Origin: G013214665 sp964649815
GTDB lineage: Bacteria; Pseudomonadota; Alphaproteobacteria; Rhodobacterales; Rhodobacteraceae
Assembly: GCA_964649815.1 (NCBI GenBank)
Contig: CAZYQC010000010.1
Location: 9,756 to 73,755, forward strand
DNA: 64,000 nucleotides
Direction of reading: 5' to 3'
Within the stretch, counting starts at the first letter, position 1, and every line of letters begins with the position of its first letter. The position numbers and the translations under genes are program-made. The notes beneath the pieces are model-generated. The model saw nothing but the letters and a program-made list of their open reading frames with translations, was not told the origin of the DNA and searched no databases. Shown piece after piece: positions 8,549 through 17,034 of the stretch.

Positions 8549-9153
8549 ACCATTGCCTCAGCGATTTTCAAGTCTTCTGGCGTGTTAACGTTAAAGAACG
8601 GATCAAAGCCAGCCTCTTCAAAGACAGCAGTTCGCGCGCCGTGTTTGTCGGTCCACATGACGACCTTGCGTATGCCTTGCTGCAAAGCCTCTCTGAGGTC
8701 TTCGCGCAAAGCCGCAGGCCACAACCCAAACGTTGGGTGCCGAATCTGTCCCCGTTCCGCATCTGGTGTCGCGGCCAAAACCAGTGGCGTCGCCATGTTT
8801 TCCGCTGTCAGCAGGAGCTGAGGAACGAGGTCGCAGGGGAAAAATGGCGTATCCGCCGCTGCCGTAACGATCGCGTCAGCGCCCTGTTCCGCTGCCCAGT
8901 CCAAGCCCGCCAGCACGCCAGCCAAAGGGCCGGGAAAGGCGCCAATCGAGTCCGGCAAAACCGGCAGATCAAGCTTGGCGAAACGGGTTGGATCACCGTT
9001 CGCATTCAAGGCGAGGTCGTCAACTTGTGGCGACAATCGGTCAATGACCCGCTCAAGCAAGGTTTGATCGCCCAAGCGCAGCAAGCCTTTGTCGCCGCCG
9101 CCCATACGCCGCGCCTGCCCACCTGCGAGGATCACACCCAAAGGAGCCTGCAT
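8545..9153 (-). CDS. mobA: Molybdenum cofactor guanylyltransferase MobA
   Basis: The 202-residue enzyme starts MQAPLGVILAGGQARRMGGGDK, the nucleotidyltransferase signature (LAGGxxxRMGxxDK at 9-22). It also has the AAADTPFFPCDLVP motif with the metal-binding Asp, and the C-terminal FFNVNTPEDL typical of MobA. It transfers GMP from GTP to Mo-molybdopterin to make MGD, which DMSO-reductase-family enzymes such as formate dehydrogenase need. The start at 9153 shares one base with the fdhD stop (TAATG). An upstream in-frame extension to 9318 inside fdhD is rejected. Confidence 0.95.
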   Translation of the reverse strand: MQAPLGVILAGGQARRMGGGDKGLLRLGDQTLLERVIDRLSPQVDDLALNANGDPTRFAKLDLPVLPDSIGAFPGPLAGVLAGLDWAAEQGADAIVTAAADTPFFPCDLVPQLLLTAENMATPLVLAATPDAERGQIRHPTFGLWPAALREDLREALQQGIRKVVMWTDKHGARTAVFEEAGFDPFFNVNTPEDLKIAEAMV

Positions 9154-10043
9154 TACGCGCTTGCTCCTTTCCGGCTGGCTTTGCGCGGTTCGTCCTTGAC
9201 TTCGGCCGGAGAGACATCCCGGATCAAACGGTCTTCTCCCGACAAGCACGTCAGCCTTTGCCCCCGCATCCGGCCAATCAGGGTTAGACCCACCTCTTTG
9301 GCGATCTCTACCCCCCAAGCCGTAAAACCGCTGCGCGAGGCCAAAACGGGGATCCCCATAAGCGCGGTCTTGATAACCATCTCAGACGTCAAGCGCCCGG
9401 TCGTATAGAGGATTTTGTCGTCCGACGGCGTTCCTGTTTCAAACATCCAACCCGCCACTTTATCGACCGCGTTATGGCGCCCCACGTCTTCCATATAGAC
9501 CAGCGGCAGGTCTTTCTGGCACAGAACGGTTCCGTGAATTGCCCCAGCATCAAGATAGAGCGATGGCGTGCGATTGATCTTATGCGCAAGTCGATAAAGC
9601 CAAGAGGCCCGAACTTCGGTTTGCGGCAGGATCAGACCCTCCAGGCCCTCCATCATATCCCCGAAAACAGTGCCCACAGCGCATCCAGATGTCCGGGTTT
9701 TCTTTGCCAGCTTCTCTTCGTGATCGGTGGTCTGTTCCGTTCTGACCACCACCACGTCCAACTCATCATCGTAGTCGACGCCAGTGACCTGATCCTGATC
9801 CAACAGCATGCCCTGATTGCGCAGAAACCCCAGCGCCAAATACTCGGGGTAATCCCCGATTGTCATGGCGGTCACGATCTCTCGTCCGTTTAGAAAAATG
9901 GTCAACGGACGCTCTTCGACGACCGAGATATCGATGCGATTGCCGTGTTCATCAAAACCGGCAACCGTTCGGGTCAAACCGGCGCGGCCCAGATCGGGTG
10001 CGATCAGGTATTCGCTGAGATCGAGTTCTGTGGCCAATTGCAT
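9153..10043 (-). CDS. fdhD: Formate dehydrogenase sulfurtransferase FdhD
   Basis: A 296-residue FdhD family protein: FLNGREIVTAMTIGDYPEYLALGFLRNQGM, SGCAVGTVFGD, MEDVGRHNAVDKVAGW, LYTTGRLTSEMVIKTA and GIPVLASRSGFTAWGVEIA are all family blocks. FdhD carries sulfur from IscS to the bis-MGD cofactor of formate dehydrogenase. The usual Cys-x-x-Cys loop is reduced here to one cysteine (SGCAVG), keeping the first position. It heads the fdhD-mobA-mobB-moeA operon and is divergent from azlC with 49 bp between starts. The formate dehydrogenase itself is outside the window. Confidence 0.95.
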   Translation of the reverse strand: MQLATELDLSEYLIAPDLGRAGLTRTVAGFDEHGNRIDISVVEERPLTIFLNGREIVTAMTIGDYPEYLALGFLRNQGMLLDQDQVTGVDYDDELDVVVVRTEQTTDHEEKLAKKTRTSGCAVGTVFGDMMEGLEGLILPQTEVRASWLYRLAHKINRTPSLYLDAGAIHGTVLCQKDLPLVYMEDVGRHNAVDKVAGWMFETGTPSDDKILYTTGRLTSEMVIKTALMGIPVLASRSGFTAWGVEIAKEVGLTLIGRMRGQRLTCLSGEDRLIRDVSPAEVKDEPRKASRKGASA

Positions 10044-10092
10044 CCCCTTCGCGGCGCCGATACACCTTGCGATGTCAATCTAAGGACGCTTC

Positions 10093-10809
10093 ATGCCCTT
10101 CTCCAGCACCAAATCCGCCTTTTGGGCGGGCGTCCGCGACGGCGCGCCCTTCATCTTTGTGGCCGGACCCTTTGCTGCGCTCTTTGGGGTGCTCGCAACC
10201 GAAGCTGGGTTGCGCGTTTACGAAGTGATGACGTTTTCGCTGGTCGTGATCGCCGGTGCCGCGCAATTCACGGCCTTGCAACTGATGCAGGACCAGGCGC
10301 CAACGGTCATTGTTTTGATTTCCGCGCTTGCCGTGAACTTGCGGGTCGCGATGTATTCTGCAGCGCTCACACCCTACCTCGGCAAGGCGCCTCTGCGCAC
10401 GCGCATCTTTGTGGCCTATATGCTCGTCGATCAGAGTTATGCGTTGAGCCACGCCAAGTTTGAGGCTGATGCGCAGATGACCGTGCCTCAGCGCACCGCG
10501 TATTTCTTTGGCACCTGCCTCTTGGTCATGATCGTCTGGTTTGGCTGCAGCTATCTGGGTGCGGCCTTGGGCACCACCATGCCAGCCGACTTGCCGTTGG
10601 ACTTTGCCTTGCCGATTGCGTTTTTGTCGATGGTTGCGCCGATGCTGCGGACACTGCCACACCTCGCTGCGGCCTTTGTCGCAATCGTCGTGAGTCTGGT
10701 GGCGGTGGATGTGCCCTATTCATTGGGCCTGATCATCGCTGCTGTCGCAGGCATGATCACAGGCGCCGAAGTTGAGCGCCGCCTCAAACGGGAGGACGCG
10801 CATGATTGA
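10093..10809 (+). CDS. azlC: AzlC family branched-chain amino acid exporter subunit
   Basis: A 238-residue polytopic membrane protein starting FWAGVRDGAPFIFVAGPFAALFGVLATEAGL, the AzlC signature, with AAQFTALQLMQDQAP and AVNLRVAMYSAALTPYL following. With the small AzlD subunit it forms an amino acid exporter (BrnFE type in actinobacteria) for leucine-like substrates. The exact substrate is not readable here. It is followed by azlD with an 8-nt overlap. Confidence 0.92.
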   Translation: MPFSSTKSAFWAGVRDGAPFIFVAGPFAALFGVLATEAGLRVYEVMTFSLVVIAGAAQFTALQLMQDQAPTVIVLISALAVNLRVAMYSAALTPYLGKAPLRTRIFVAYMLVDQSYALSHAKFEADAQMTVPQRTAYFFGTCLLVMIVWFGCSYLGAALGTTMPADLPLDFALPIAFLSMVAPMLRTLPHLAAAFVAIVVSLVAVDVPYSLGLIIAAVAGMITGAEVERRLKREDAHD

Positions 10810-11125
10810 AACCACGACGCTTTGGACCGTGATCATCGCCTTGGGCATCGGAAGCTTCCTGCTGAGGTTTGCGTTTTTGGGGTTTGTCGGCGACCGCGAA
10901 TTGCCCGATTGGGTGCTGCGCCATCTGCGCTATACCGCAGTCGCAGTTTTGCCCGCCTTGGTCACGCCGCTTGTGGTGTTTTCTGGCGAGAACGGGTCCA
11001 CGGACCCGTCGCGCATCATTGCGGCGGTTGTGACGCTTAGTGCTGGTATGATCACAAAGAACGTCTTTGTTGGGCTCGGCGCCGGGGCGATTAGCTTGTT
11101 TGCGGCGATCTATCTGGTCGGCTGA
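10802..11125 (+). CDS. azlD: AzlD domain protein, small subunit of branched-chain amino acid exporter
   Basis: A 107-residue protein with about four hydrophobic helices (TLWTVIIALGIGSFLLRFAFLG, RYTAVAVLPALVTPLVVF, IIAAVVTLSAGMIT, FVGLGAGAISLFAAIYLVG), the AzlD pattern. Its ATG lies inside the end of azlC after GGGAGG, which gives tight coupling to the large subunit. It converges on the downstream lipoprotein gene. Confidence 0.92.
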   Translation: MIETTTLWTVIIALGIGSFLLRFAFLGFVGDRELPDWVLRHLRYTAVAVLPALVTPLVVFSGENGSTDPSRIIAAVVTLSAGMITKNVFVGLGAGAISLFAAIYLVG

Positions 11126-11154
11126 CGCAAGGCTGCGACCGACCTCGCCGGACG

Positions 11155-11754
11155 CTACAGCTGGACTTTGGCGACCCCGTCCAGGATGTTGCCTTCGTCG
11201 TCTTCGTAATAGCGTTCGGTCGCCACATCCGGGCGGCCTTCGAGCTGCTGCATCAACCGGGTTGGAAACATCACCTGATCAATGAACTCAAAGCCGGGCA
11301 CTTGCTGCAATAAGCCGGTCGTGGCCGTCGTACACAATGCGCGCGGCACTGGGCCTGCCTGCTGGGCGAGTTGCAAAGCGATTTCCGCTTGTTCCGGCGT
11401 GACCTCAATCGTCTGGCTGACGATGTGATAGGTGCTCCGGGCATGCGCGCTTCTGTAGCCCGCCAAAACGGCGGGCGAGACACCGTAAAGAACATCGTTT
11501 TGTTCAGGCACGCGGTCATTTACGAACGAGCCCGCAGGATCAAAGATCACCCGCTGCGATGCATTAATCATCAGGGCCGTGTGACCACCGCTGCCAGAGC
11601 GGTTGTTCACCATCGTCATGATCGTCAATGACGCAGGCCCGGGTGCGCGATACGCTTTGGCGACAATCTCTGCGTCAGTCGCTTGGGGGGCGTCGTCAAC
11701 AACCGCTGCGCAAGCAGACAACAGCAAGATAAGTGCCAGAAGTCCAAAGCGCAT
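11155..11754 (-). CDS. Lipoprotein of unknown function, possible permuted papain-like fold
   Basis: The 199-residue product has a lipoprotein signal LLLSAC with the lipidated Cys at 15, no Lys/Arg-rich linker, and a mature domain with GGHTALMI (H58) followed much later by LCTTATTGLL (C141). His-before-Cys in such contexts is the order seen in circularly permuted NlpC/P60-like (papain-fold) hydrolases, so a peptidase, amidase or lipid-modifying role is possible. This is inference from two short motifs only. The mature protein ends in a hydrophilic tail. It lies convergent to azlD and upstream of nothing obvious. Confidence 0.75.
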   Translation of the reverse strand: MRFGLLALILLLSACAAVVDDAPQATDAEIVAKAYRAPGPASLTIMTMVNNRSGSGGHTALMINASQRVIFDPAGSFVNDRVPEQNDVLYGVSPAVLAGYRSAHARSTYHIVSQTIEVTPEQAEIALQLAQQAGPVPRALCTTATTGLLQQVPGFEFIDQVMFPTRLMQQLEGRPDVATERYYEDDEGNILDGVAKVQL

Positions 11755-11778
11755 CGACGCCTCCGCCTAGAAATGGGG

Positions 11779-11913
11779 TTAGGAGATGAAAATCGCCATC
11801 AAGATCAGAATGGCCAGGATCACGATCACCGACCATGTCGTTGCCTTCATGAACCCGTCATAGGTCTTTTCCTGAACATCGACGTTCATTTCACCGTGCT
11901 TGTGCTCTGCCAT
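11779..11913 (-). CDS. aa3-type cytochrome c oxidase subunit IV (44 aa)
   Basis: This short frame reads MAEHKHGEMNVDVQEKTYDG then a single transmembrane helix (TTWSVIVILAILILMAIFIS). This matches the very small bacterial aa3 oxidase subunit IV family of alphaproteobacteria, which has a polar N-terminus followed by one helix (in Paracoccus and Rhodobacter oxidases it packs against subunits I and III). AAGGGAAGTG lies just upstream of the ATG. The catalytic cox subunits are not in the window, which is usual for this gene. Confidence 0.88.
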   Translation of the reverse strand: MAEHKHGEMNVDVQEKTYDGFMKATTWSVIVILAILILMAIFIS

Positions 11914-11990
11914 GATTCACTTCCCTTAGGCTTTGACGGTTCTGTAACTCAGCACACAGCTTGTGTCACGACGTCAAATGTGCGCACCGA

Positions 11991-12422
11991 TCACGCTTTT
12001 TCCAGGTCTTCTGCAAGACGAAACCCAATGCGCGCGGGTTCGGCCTCTTGAACCGCTTTGGGAACGGCGCGCAACATCACGTTTAGCTGGCTAACATGCT
12101 GAATATGCTGCGTTTTCGCCCCGCCCGGATCGGTGCCGTAAAACGTCACGATGTCAGGATCAAAATACCCCATCCCCTCGATCCGCATCACGCCAGCTTC
12201 GGTCCCGGTAAAACCCATCGCGGCTTCGTGTTCGTTGTCCAGGCTTTCTTCAAAGTTCTTGAGGTACATGATGATGCGTTCATAGGCCCAACGCGCCGGG
12301 CTTTTCTGTTCGGCGGGCGTGTTTGCGACACCTTGGGGGACAGGCTTTTGGGCCGCGTTGGGCATGGACGGATCCGAATGCACCTCGTGCACTTTGGGGA
12401 GCCCCTTTTCGCTTTCGCCCAT
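11991..12422 (-). CDS. DUF6173-type conserved protein
   Basis: A 143-residue soluble protein. It has a disordered, proline-rich first 40 residues, then a compact domain: SPARWAYERIIMYLKNFEESLDNEHEAAMGF, GVMRIEGMGYFDPDIVTFYG, THIQHVSQLNVMLRAVPK (approximately) and ARIGFRLAEDLEK. I recall this as the Roseobacter-typical DUF6173 family, with no known function. It is the last gene of a tight minus-strand trio with the MBL-fold hydrolase (3-nt gap) and the acyl-CoA dehydrogenase. Confidence 0.78.
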   Translation of the reverse strand: MGESEKGLPKVHEVHSDPSMPNAAQKPVPQGVANTPAEQKSPARWAYERIIMYLKNFEESLDNEHEAAMGFTGTEAGVMRIEGMGYFDPDIVTFYGTDPGGAKTQHIQHVSQLNVMLRAVPKAVQEAEPARIGFRLAEDLEKA

Positions 12423-12425
12423 TGC

Positions 12426-13472
12426 TTAGCCCTTTCGCTGGTAGACCCATGCCTGGTCGTCACGCATCTCGCGCGAGGCACGGCCATCTTGGTAAAGATG
12501 GGACAAATGCGCAACGGCCTCGACCAAGGCCAGCCCATACTCACCCTCGCCGATCCGGCGCTTGAACAAAGGCGCAAAGCATTCCGAAGCCGCTTTGGGG
12601 GTGTCGATATATTCCAAAAGCCGGTCCAAGGCGCCGTGATGATTGTCGATCAATTGGCGCATACGGGTCGGCAGGCCGGTGAACGGCAGTTTATGCCCAC
12701 CCAGAACAAGGTGATCTGGACGCGCCAGCGCAGACAAACGCTCGCACGCCTCCAGCCATTCCCCGATTGGGTCGGCCATCGGCTCGGTCGCGTAGACCCC
12801 AATGTTGGGCGAGATAGAGGGCAGGATCTGATCTCCGGCCAACACCAGATTGTCGTCCCGGCTCCAGAATGTCGCGTGCTCGGGGGCATGCCCGTTGCCC
12901 ATGTGCACATCCCAAGTGCGTCCGCCGATCTGCAGAACGTCGCCTTGCTTGACCCGCGTAAATCCGAGCGGCAGTGGCGCTACGATATCGGCAAAGTTGA
13001 ACGGACGTTCGGTGCTGCGTTTTTCGTAAATCTCAGGCGCCATTCCGGCGTTTCTGTAAAACGCGAGCGTTTCTTCGTTGGGCACCGTCTGGACATCCAG
13101 CATCAACATCCGCGCCATAAGCCAGGCGGTTCTCGGAATAAGCAGCTCTGCCCCGAATTCCGTTTGAAACCATCCCGCCAGACCAATGTGGTCCGGGTGG
13201 TGGTGCGTGACGATGACGCGGTGAACGGGCTTACCCTTCAAGGGGCCGGACATCAGATCCTGCCACAGGCCCCGCGATGTTTTTGAGGCGAACCCAGTGT
13301 CCACAATGGTCCACCCGTCGCCGTCATCCAACGCATAGACGTTCACGTGATCCAGCTTCATCGGAAGCGGCAACCGCATCCACAGCACGCCGTCGGCGAC
13401 TTCGATCGCCGCCCCGGCCTCTGGCGGATTTTCCCACGGGTACCGAAGCACCGCCGCGCCACCGTCCGCCAT
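12426..13472 (-). CDS. MBL-fold metallo-hydrolase
   Basis: A 348-residue metallo-beta-lactamase-fold enzyme. The metal site is intact: THHHPDHIG at about 86-94, GNGHAPEHA with its His, AGDQILP with the bridging Asp, and GGHKLPF with the last His. A helical C-terminal extension (HLSHLYQDGRASREM) resembles the LACTB2/thioesterase-like subgroup. Its start shares one base with the stop of the dehydrogenase gene (TGATG), so the two are translationally coupled. A thioester or lactone hydrolase working with the acyl-CoA dehydrogenase is plausible but unproven. Confidence 0.92.
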   Translation of the reverse strand: MADGGAAVLRYPWENPPEAGAAIEVADGVLWMRLPLPMKLDHVNVYALDDGDGWTIVDTGFASKTSRGLWQDLMSGPLKGKPVHRVIVTHHHPDHIGLAGWFQTEFGAELLIPRTAWLMARMLMLDVQTVPNEETLAFYRNAGMAPEIYEKRSTERPFNFADIVAPLPLGFTRVKQGDVLQIGGRTWDVHMGNGHAPEHATFWSRDDNLVLAGDQILPSISPNIGVYATEPMADPIGEWLEACERLSALARPDHLVLGGHKLPFTGLPTRMRQLIDNHHGALDRLLEYIDTPKAASECFAPLFKRRIGEGEYGLALVEAVAHLSHLYQDGRASREMRDDQAWVYQRKG

Positions 13473-15193
13473 CAGGCTGCGAACTCTTCAGGTGTCAGCG
13501 CGTAGATGTCGTAATCTCCTGCCTGTGCCTGGGTCAAAAGGGAGGCGTGTTCCGGCAAAAGGCGCTGAATATAGAAACGGGCGACCTTTTCATAACGCCC
13601 GCCTTTGTCGTGATGTGCCGCCAGCAAATGCGCATGAGCGCCCAGAACACGCGCACACGCCCGCAGATAAGGCACCGCACCAGCAAAGCGGACGCGGTGG
13701 TTTTTGGTGTTCAACCACTCCGTCGTTTCGCGCAAGGATTCCGCCGACTGCCATACGTCTTCTGCAAGATCAGGCAGGCTGTCGCGCAAGGCCTCGGCTG
13801 TGCTTTCGACCTCGTCCAAAATACGGCTCATCGCCTCGCCACCGTCGAGCATCTTGCGCGCGACCAGGTCCATCGCCTGAATGCCATTCGTGCCTTCGTA
13901 GATGGTTGTGACCCGCACGTCGCGGGCGTATTGCGCCGCGCCTGTTTCTTCGACAAAGCCCATGCCGCCGTGCACCTGAATGCCCAAGGCTGCAACTTCG
14001 TTGCCGATATCGGTGCCGAAGGCTTTTGCAATTGGCGTCAGTAATGCGGCGCGCGATTTCCAGCGATCTTCGCCCGTGGCGCCCGCCATATCGATTGCGA
14101 CAGCGCAGCTAAGCGCAATCGCGCGCGCCGCGAAGGTTTCAGCACGCATCGTCATCAACATGCGACGCACATCGGCATGATCGATGATTGCGCTGCCGCC
14201 TTCTGCGCGCGGCATGCCTTCGGCTTTGCCTTGCCGACGCTCCAGCGCATAGGCCAGCGCGTGTTGATAGGCGCCTTCGGCCACACCGATACCCTGCCCT
14301 CCAACGCCAAGACGGGCGTTGTTCATCATGGTGAACATCGCAGCCATCCCACCGCCTTCGGGCCCGACAAGCCATCCAACCGCCTTGTCATATTGCATCA
14401 CACAGGTTGGCGATCCGTGCAGGCCCAACTTATGCTCAAGACTGACGACCTTAACGCCATTGGCCACACCTGCGTTTCCGTCAGCATCCGGCAAACGCTT
14501 GGGCACCAGAAAGAGCGATATGCCCTTTGTCCCGGCTGGCGCACCGGGCAAACGCGCCAGAACCAAATGGCAGACGTTTTCAGCGAAATCCGTATCGCCC
14601 CAAGAAATGTAGATTTTTTGTCCCGTGATCGAAAAGGTTCCGTCGCCCAGATCTTCGGCTTTGGTGCTTAAGGCCCCGACATCAGAACCGGCCTGAGGCT
14701 CGGTCAAGTTCATTGTGCCTGTCCACTCACCCGAGATGAGTTTCGGCAAATACAACTCTTTGATCGCGTCAGAGGCATGATGCTCAAGCGCTTCGATCTG
14801 GCCCTGGCTCATCAAGCCAGCCAATTGCAATGACAGACAAGCGCCGCTCATCATGTCGTTGACGGCTGTTGTGACCGCCATCGGCAAGCCCATACCGCCA
14901 TATTCTGGCGACGCGCTCATGCCGATCCATCCGCCTTCGGCGATCGCTTGAAAGGCCTCACCGAACCCCGGCGACGTCCGCACGACACCATTTTCCAGCC
15001 GCGCCGGTGTCACGTCGCCATTGCGTTGCACAGGCGCAATCGCATGCTCGCACAGCTTGCCCGCCTCGGTCAGGATGGCCTGTGTAACATCGTCGGTCGC
15101 CTCGCTGAATTTTTCGGTGCCTTGGACTTCGTTGAAGCCGACCACATGTTCCAGCAAGAAAGAAAACTCATCTACGGGTGGACGATAAGGCAT
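13472..15193 (-). CDS. Acyl-CoA dehydrogenase, DmdC-like (methylthiopropionyl-CoA dehydrogenase family)
   Basis: The 573-residue protein has the long ACAD architecture with an extra C-terminal helical domain. Conserved blocks include GGWIGMSASPEYGGMGLP, MNLTEPQAGSDVGAL (FAD site), ITGQKIYISWGD and TIYEGTNGIQAMDL, where the Glu is the expected catalytic base. The opening MPYRPPVDEFSFLLEHVVGF closely resembles DmdC of Ruegeria, which oxidises 3-methylmercaptopropionyl-CoA in DMSP demethylation. Several paralogs exist in roseobacters and other short-chain acyl-CoAs are possible substrates. I chose the ATG at 15193 (GGAG 6 nt upstream) over an in-frame ATG at 15226. Electrons would reach ETF-QO, encoded at 1.3-2.9 kb. 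Confidence 0.9.
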   Translation of the reverse strand: MPYRPPVDEFSFLLEHVVGFNEVQGTEKFSEATDDVTQAILTEAGKLCEHAIAPVQRNGDVTPARLENGVVRTSPGFGEAFQAIAEGGWIGMSASPEYGGMGLPMAVTTAVNDMMSGACLSLQLAGLMSQGQIEALEHHASDAIKELYLPKLISGEWTGTMNLTEPQAGSDVGALSTKAEDLGDGTFSITGQKIYISWGDTDFAENVCHLVLARLPGAPAGTKGISLFLVPKRLPDADGNAGVANGVKVVSLEHKLGLHGSPTCVMQYDKAVGWLVGPEGGGMAAMFTMMNNARLGVGGQGIGVAEGAYQHALAYALERRQGKAEGMPRAEGGSAIIDHADVRRMLMTMRAETFAARAIALSCAVAIDMAGATGEDRWKSRAALLTPIAKAFGTDIGNEVAALGIQVHGGMGFVEETGAAQYARDVRVTTIYEGTNGIQAMDLVARKMLDGGEAMSRILDEVESTAEALRDSLPDLAEDVWQSAESLRETTEWLNTKNHRVRFAGAVPYLRACARVLGAHAHLLAAHHDKGGRYEKVARFYIQRLLPEHASLLTQAQAGDYDIYALTPEEFAA

Positions 15194-15330
15194 GGATAGC
15201 TCCGAATTGTTTGCGCGGGTTGGCATTCCCGGCGGTGCCGCGTATGGCAGACGATAATCCTAAGATGATTAGGTTGCACTGATCGCGCAATTCAAACGCC
15301 GCGTCACGAGGGCGAGACGCAAAAATTCAA

Positions 15331-16302
15331 ATGGACCCACTCGAAACTCAAATTTTAGGCACCGACGACGCGGGCATTCGCGCGGCTGCGCAGGTTCTGA
15401 GGGACGGCGGGCTTTTGGCCTTTGCGACCGAAACCGTCTATGGCTTGGGCGCGGACGCGCGCGACAGTCGTGCCGTTGCCAGGGTGTTTGAGGCCAAGGG
15501 TCGACCAACGTTCAATCCTCTGATCGTTCACGTCTCTGATCTTGCCGCGGCCGAGCGGTTCGCCATCCTGAACGAGGATGCAAAACGACTGGGCGCTGCG
15601 TTCTGGCCGGGGCCGCTGAGCCTTGTTTTGCCATTGCGCGACGATCACCAATTGTCTGCGCTGGTGACCGCAGGCCTGGGCACCGTTGCGATACGCGTGC
15701 CTGCGCATCCGATTGCGCAACGCCTGCTAAAGGCTTTCGATGGCCCCATCGCCGCTCCGTCTGCGAACCCATCCGGCAAGATCAGCCCCACGAGGGCAGA
15801 GCACGTTTTGGACGGCTTGAACGGCAAAATCGAAGCCGTGCTAGATGCCGGCCGCTGCGCGGTCGGCTTAGAAAGCACCATCGTTGACCCCTCGGCACCG
15901 CCCACCCTGCTGCGCCCAGGCGGGTTGCCGAACGGTGTTATCGAGCAATGTCTGAACAGCCCACTGGCAGTTCCAGCATCAGAAAACATCACTGCGCCCG
16001 GACAACTTTTGTCGCATTACGCGCCCGATGCCTCGGTGCGGCTGGACGTGACCGCGCCAGAGACAGGCGAGTTTCACATCGGGTTCGGAGGCATCAAGGG
16101 CGATACCTCGCTCTCGGAAAGTGGCGATTTGGTCGAAGCCGCAAGCCGCCTGTTCGACGTCTTGCACCAGGCGAATGCCACTGGAAAACCGCTTGCCATT
16201 GCGCCGATCCCGCGACGCGGATTGGGTCTGGCCATCAACGACCGGCTGCGCCGCGCCGCAGCCCCGCGCGACGCGCAAGAGCCCGAGAACCGGCGGCGCT
16301 AA
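15331..16302 (+). CDS. L-threonylcarbamoyladenylate synthase, Sua5/YwlC type
   Basis: This 323-residue protein has the YrdC-like domain (ATETVYGLGADA at about 32-43, EAKGRPTFNPLIVHV, FWPGPLSLVL, APSANPSGKISPT) plus a C-terminal Sua5 domain, so it is the two-domain form. It makes threonylcarbamoyl-AMP from threonine, bicarbonate and ATP for the t6A37 tRNA modification. The partner proteins TsaB/D/E are not in the window. It is divergent from the acyl-CoA dehydrogenase (137 bp) and directly abuts the YqgE gene convergently. Confidence 0.95.
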   Translation: MDPLETQILGTDDAGIRAAAQVLRDGGLLAFATETVYGLGADARDSRAVARVFEAKGRPTFNPLIVHVSDLAAAERFAILNEDAKRLGAAFWPGPLSLVLPLRDDHQLSALVTAGLGTVAIRVPAHPIAQRLLKAFDGPIAAPSANPSGKISPTRAEHVLDGLNGKIEAVLDAGRCAVGLESTIVDPSAPPTLLRPGGLPNGVIEQCLNSPLAVPASENITAPGQLLSHYAPDASVRLDVTAPETGEFHIGFGGIKGDTSLSESGDLVEAASRLFDVLHQANATGKPLAIAPIPRRGLGLAINDRLRRAAAPRDAQEPENRRR

Positions 16303-16884
16303 TTAAGCGCGGCCCGCCGCACCAGACAGGCTCATCGGGTCGAACCCCAAGCTTGAAACAGCGGCTTGCCATTTTTCATCGTCGGGCAGATCGAACACGA
16401 TCTTGGGGTCGGCTTCGGCCGTCAACCAGCCATTTGCAGAAAGCTCTTGTTCCAACTGCCCCGGACCCCATCCGGCATAGCCAAGCATCATCAGCCGCGA
16501 CATCGGTCCGCCGCCTTGCGCAATATCCTCAAGGATATCGACCGTCGCCGTCATGCCAATACCCGGCGATGACACCAGCGTATGCAACGCGGATTCGTAT
16601 TCCGTACTGTGCAGCACAAATCCCCGGCCCGTTTCGACCGGCCCGCCAAAGTGGACAGTATGCGCCGAAATCTGATCGGATGCGTCGATGTCCAGTTGCT
16701 CTAGCACAGCACCAAGGGTCACGTCGCTGGCCGGTTTATTGATGATCAGACCCATCGCCGCTTCTTCGGAATGGGCGCAAAGATAAACGACCGACTGAGA
16801 AAAGCGCGGATCAGACATCCCGGGCATCGCAATCAAAAACTGGCCGGTTAAGTCTAAATCAGAGTGGGTTGATGGTTTGGTCAC
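16303..16884 (-). CDS. YqgE/AlgH family protein (UPF0301)
   Basis: This protein of about 193 residues has all the family blocks: LTGQFLIAMPGMSDPRFSQSVVYLCAHSEEAAMGLIINKP, VHFGGPVETGRGFVLHS, and MLGYAGWGPGQLEQELSANGWL. The fold is known (AlgH) but the biochemical role is not; it has been linked to regulation in Pseudomonas. I prefer the GTG at 16884 because GAGG lies about 9 nt upstream; a GTG at 16893 is the alternative. The stop abuts the Sua5 gene stop. Confidence 0.93.
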   Translation of the reverse strand: MTKPSTHSDLDLTGQFLIAMPGMSDPRFSQSVVYLCAHSEEAAMGLIINKPASDVTLGAVLEQLDIDASDQISAHTVHFGGPVETGRGFVLHSTEYESALHTLVSSPGIGMTATVDILEDIAQGGGPMSRLMMLGYAGWGPGQLEQELSANGWLTAEADPKIVFDLPDDEKWQAAVSSLGFDPMSLSGAAGRA

Positions 16885-17034
16885 CCGTTGCACCCTCGCG
16901 CAAGCCTTATCTTAGCATGCGACCCAACCGGTGATTGTTCAAGCGATGTATCGCCGCAACGATCACGAAATGGCAAAGCTTTGCTGACTGGAACGTGACT
17001 TGGCATCTTTTGTTCTGCCCGCCATGTAAGACGT

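Noticed and set aside
12096..13286. 396-codon plus frame opposite the MBL hydrolase
   Set aside because: Shadow frame; metal-binding motifs are on the minus strand.
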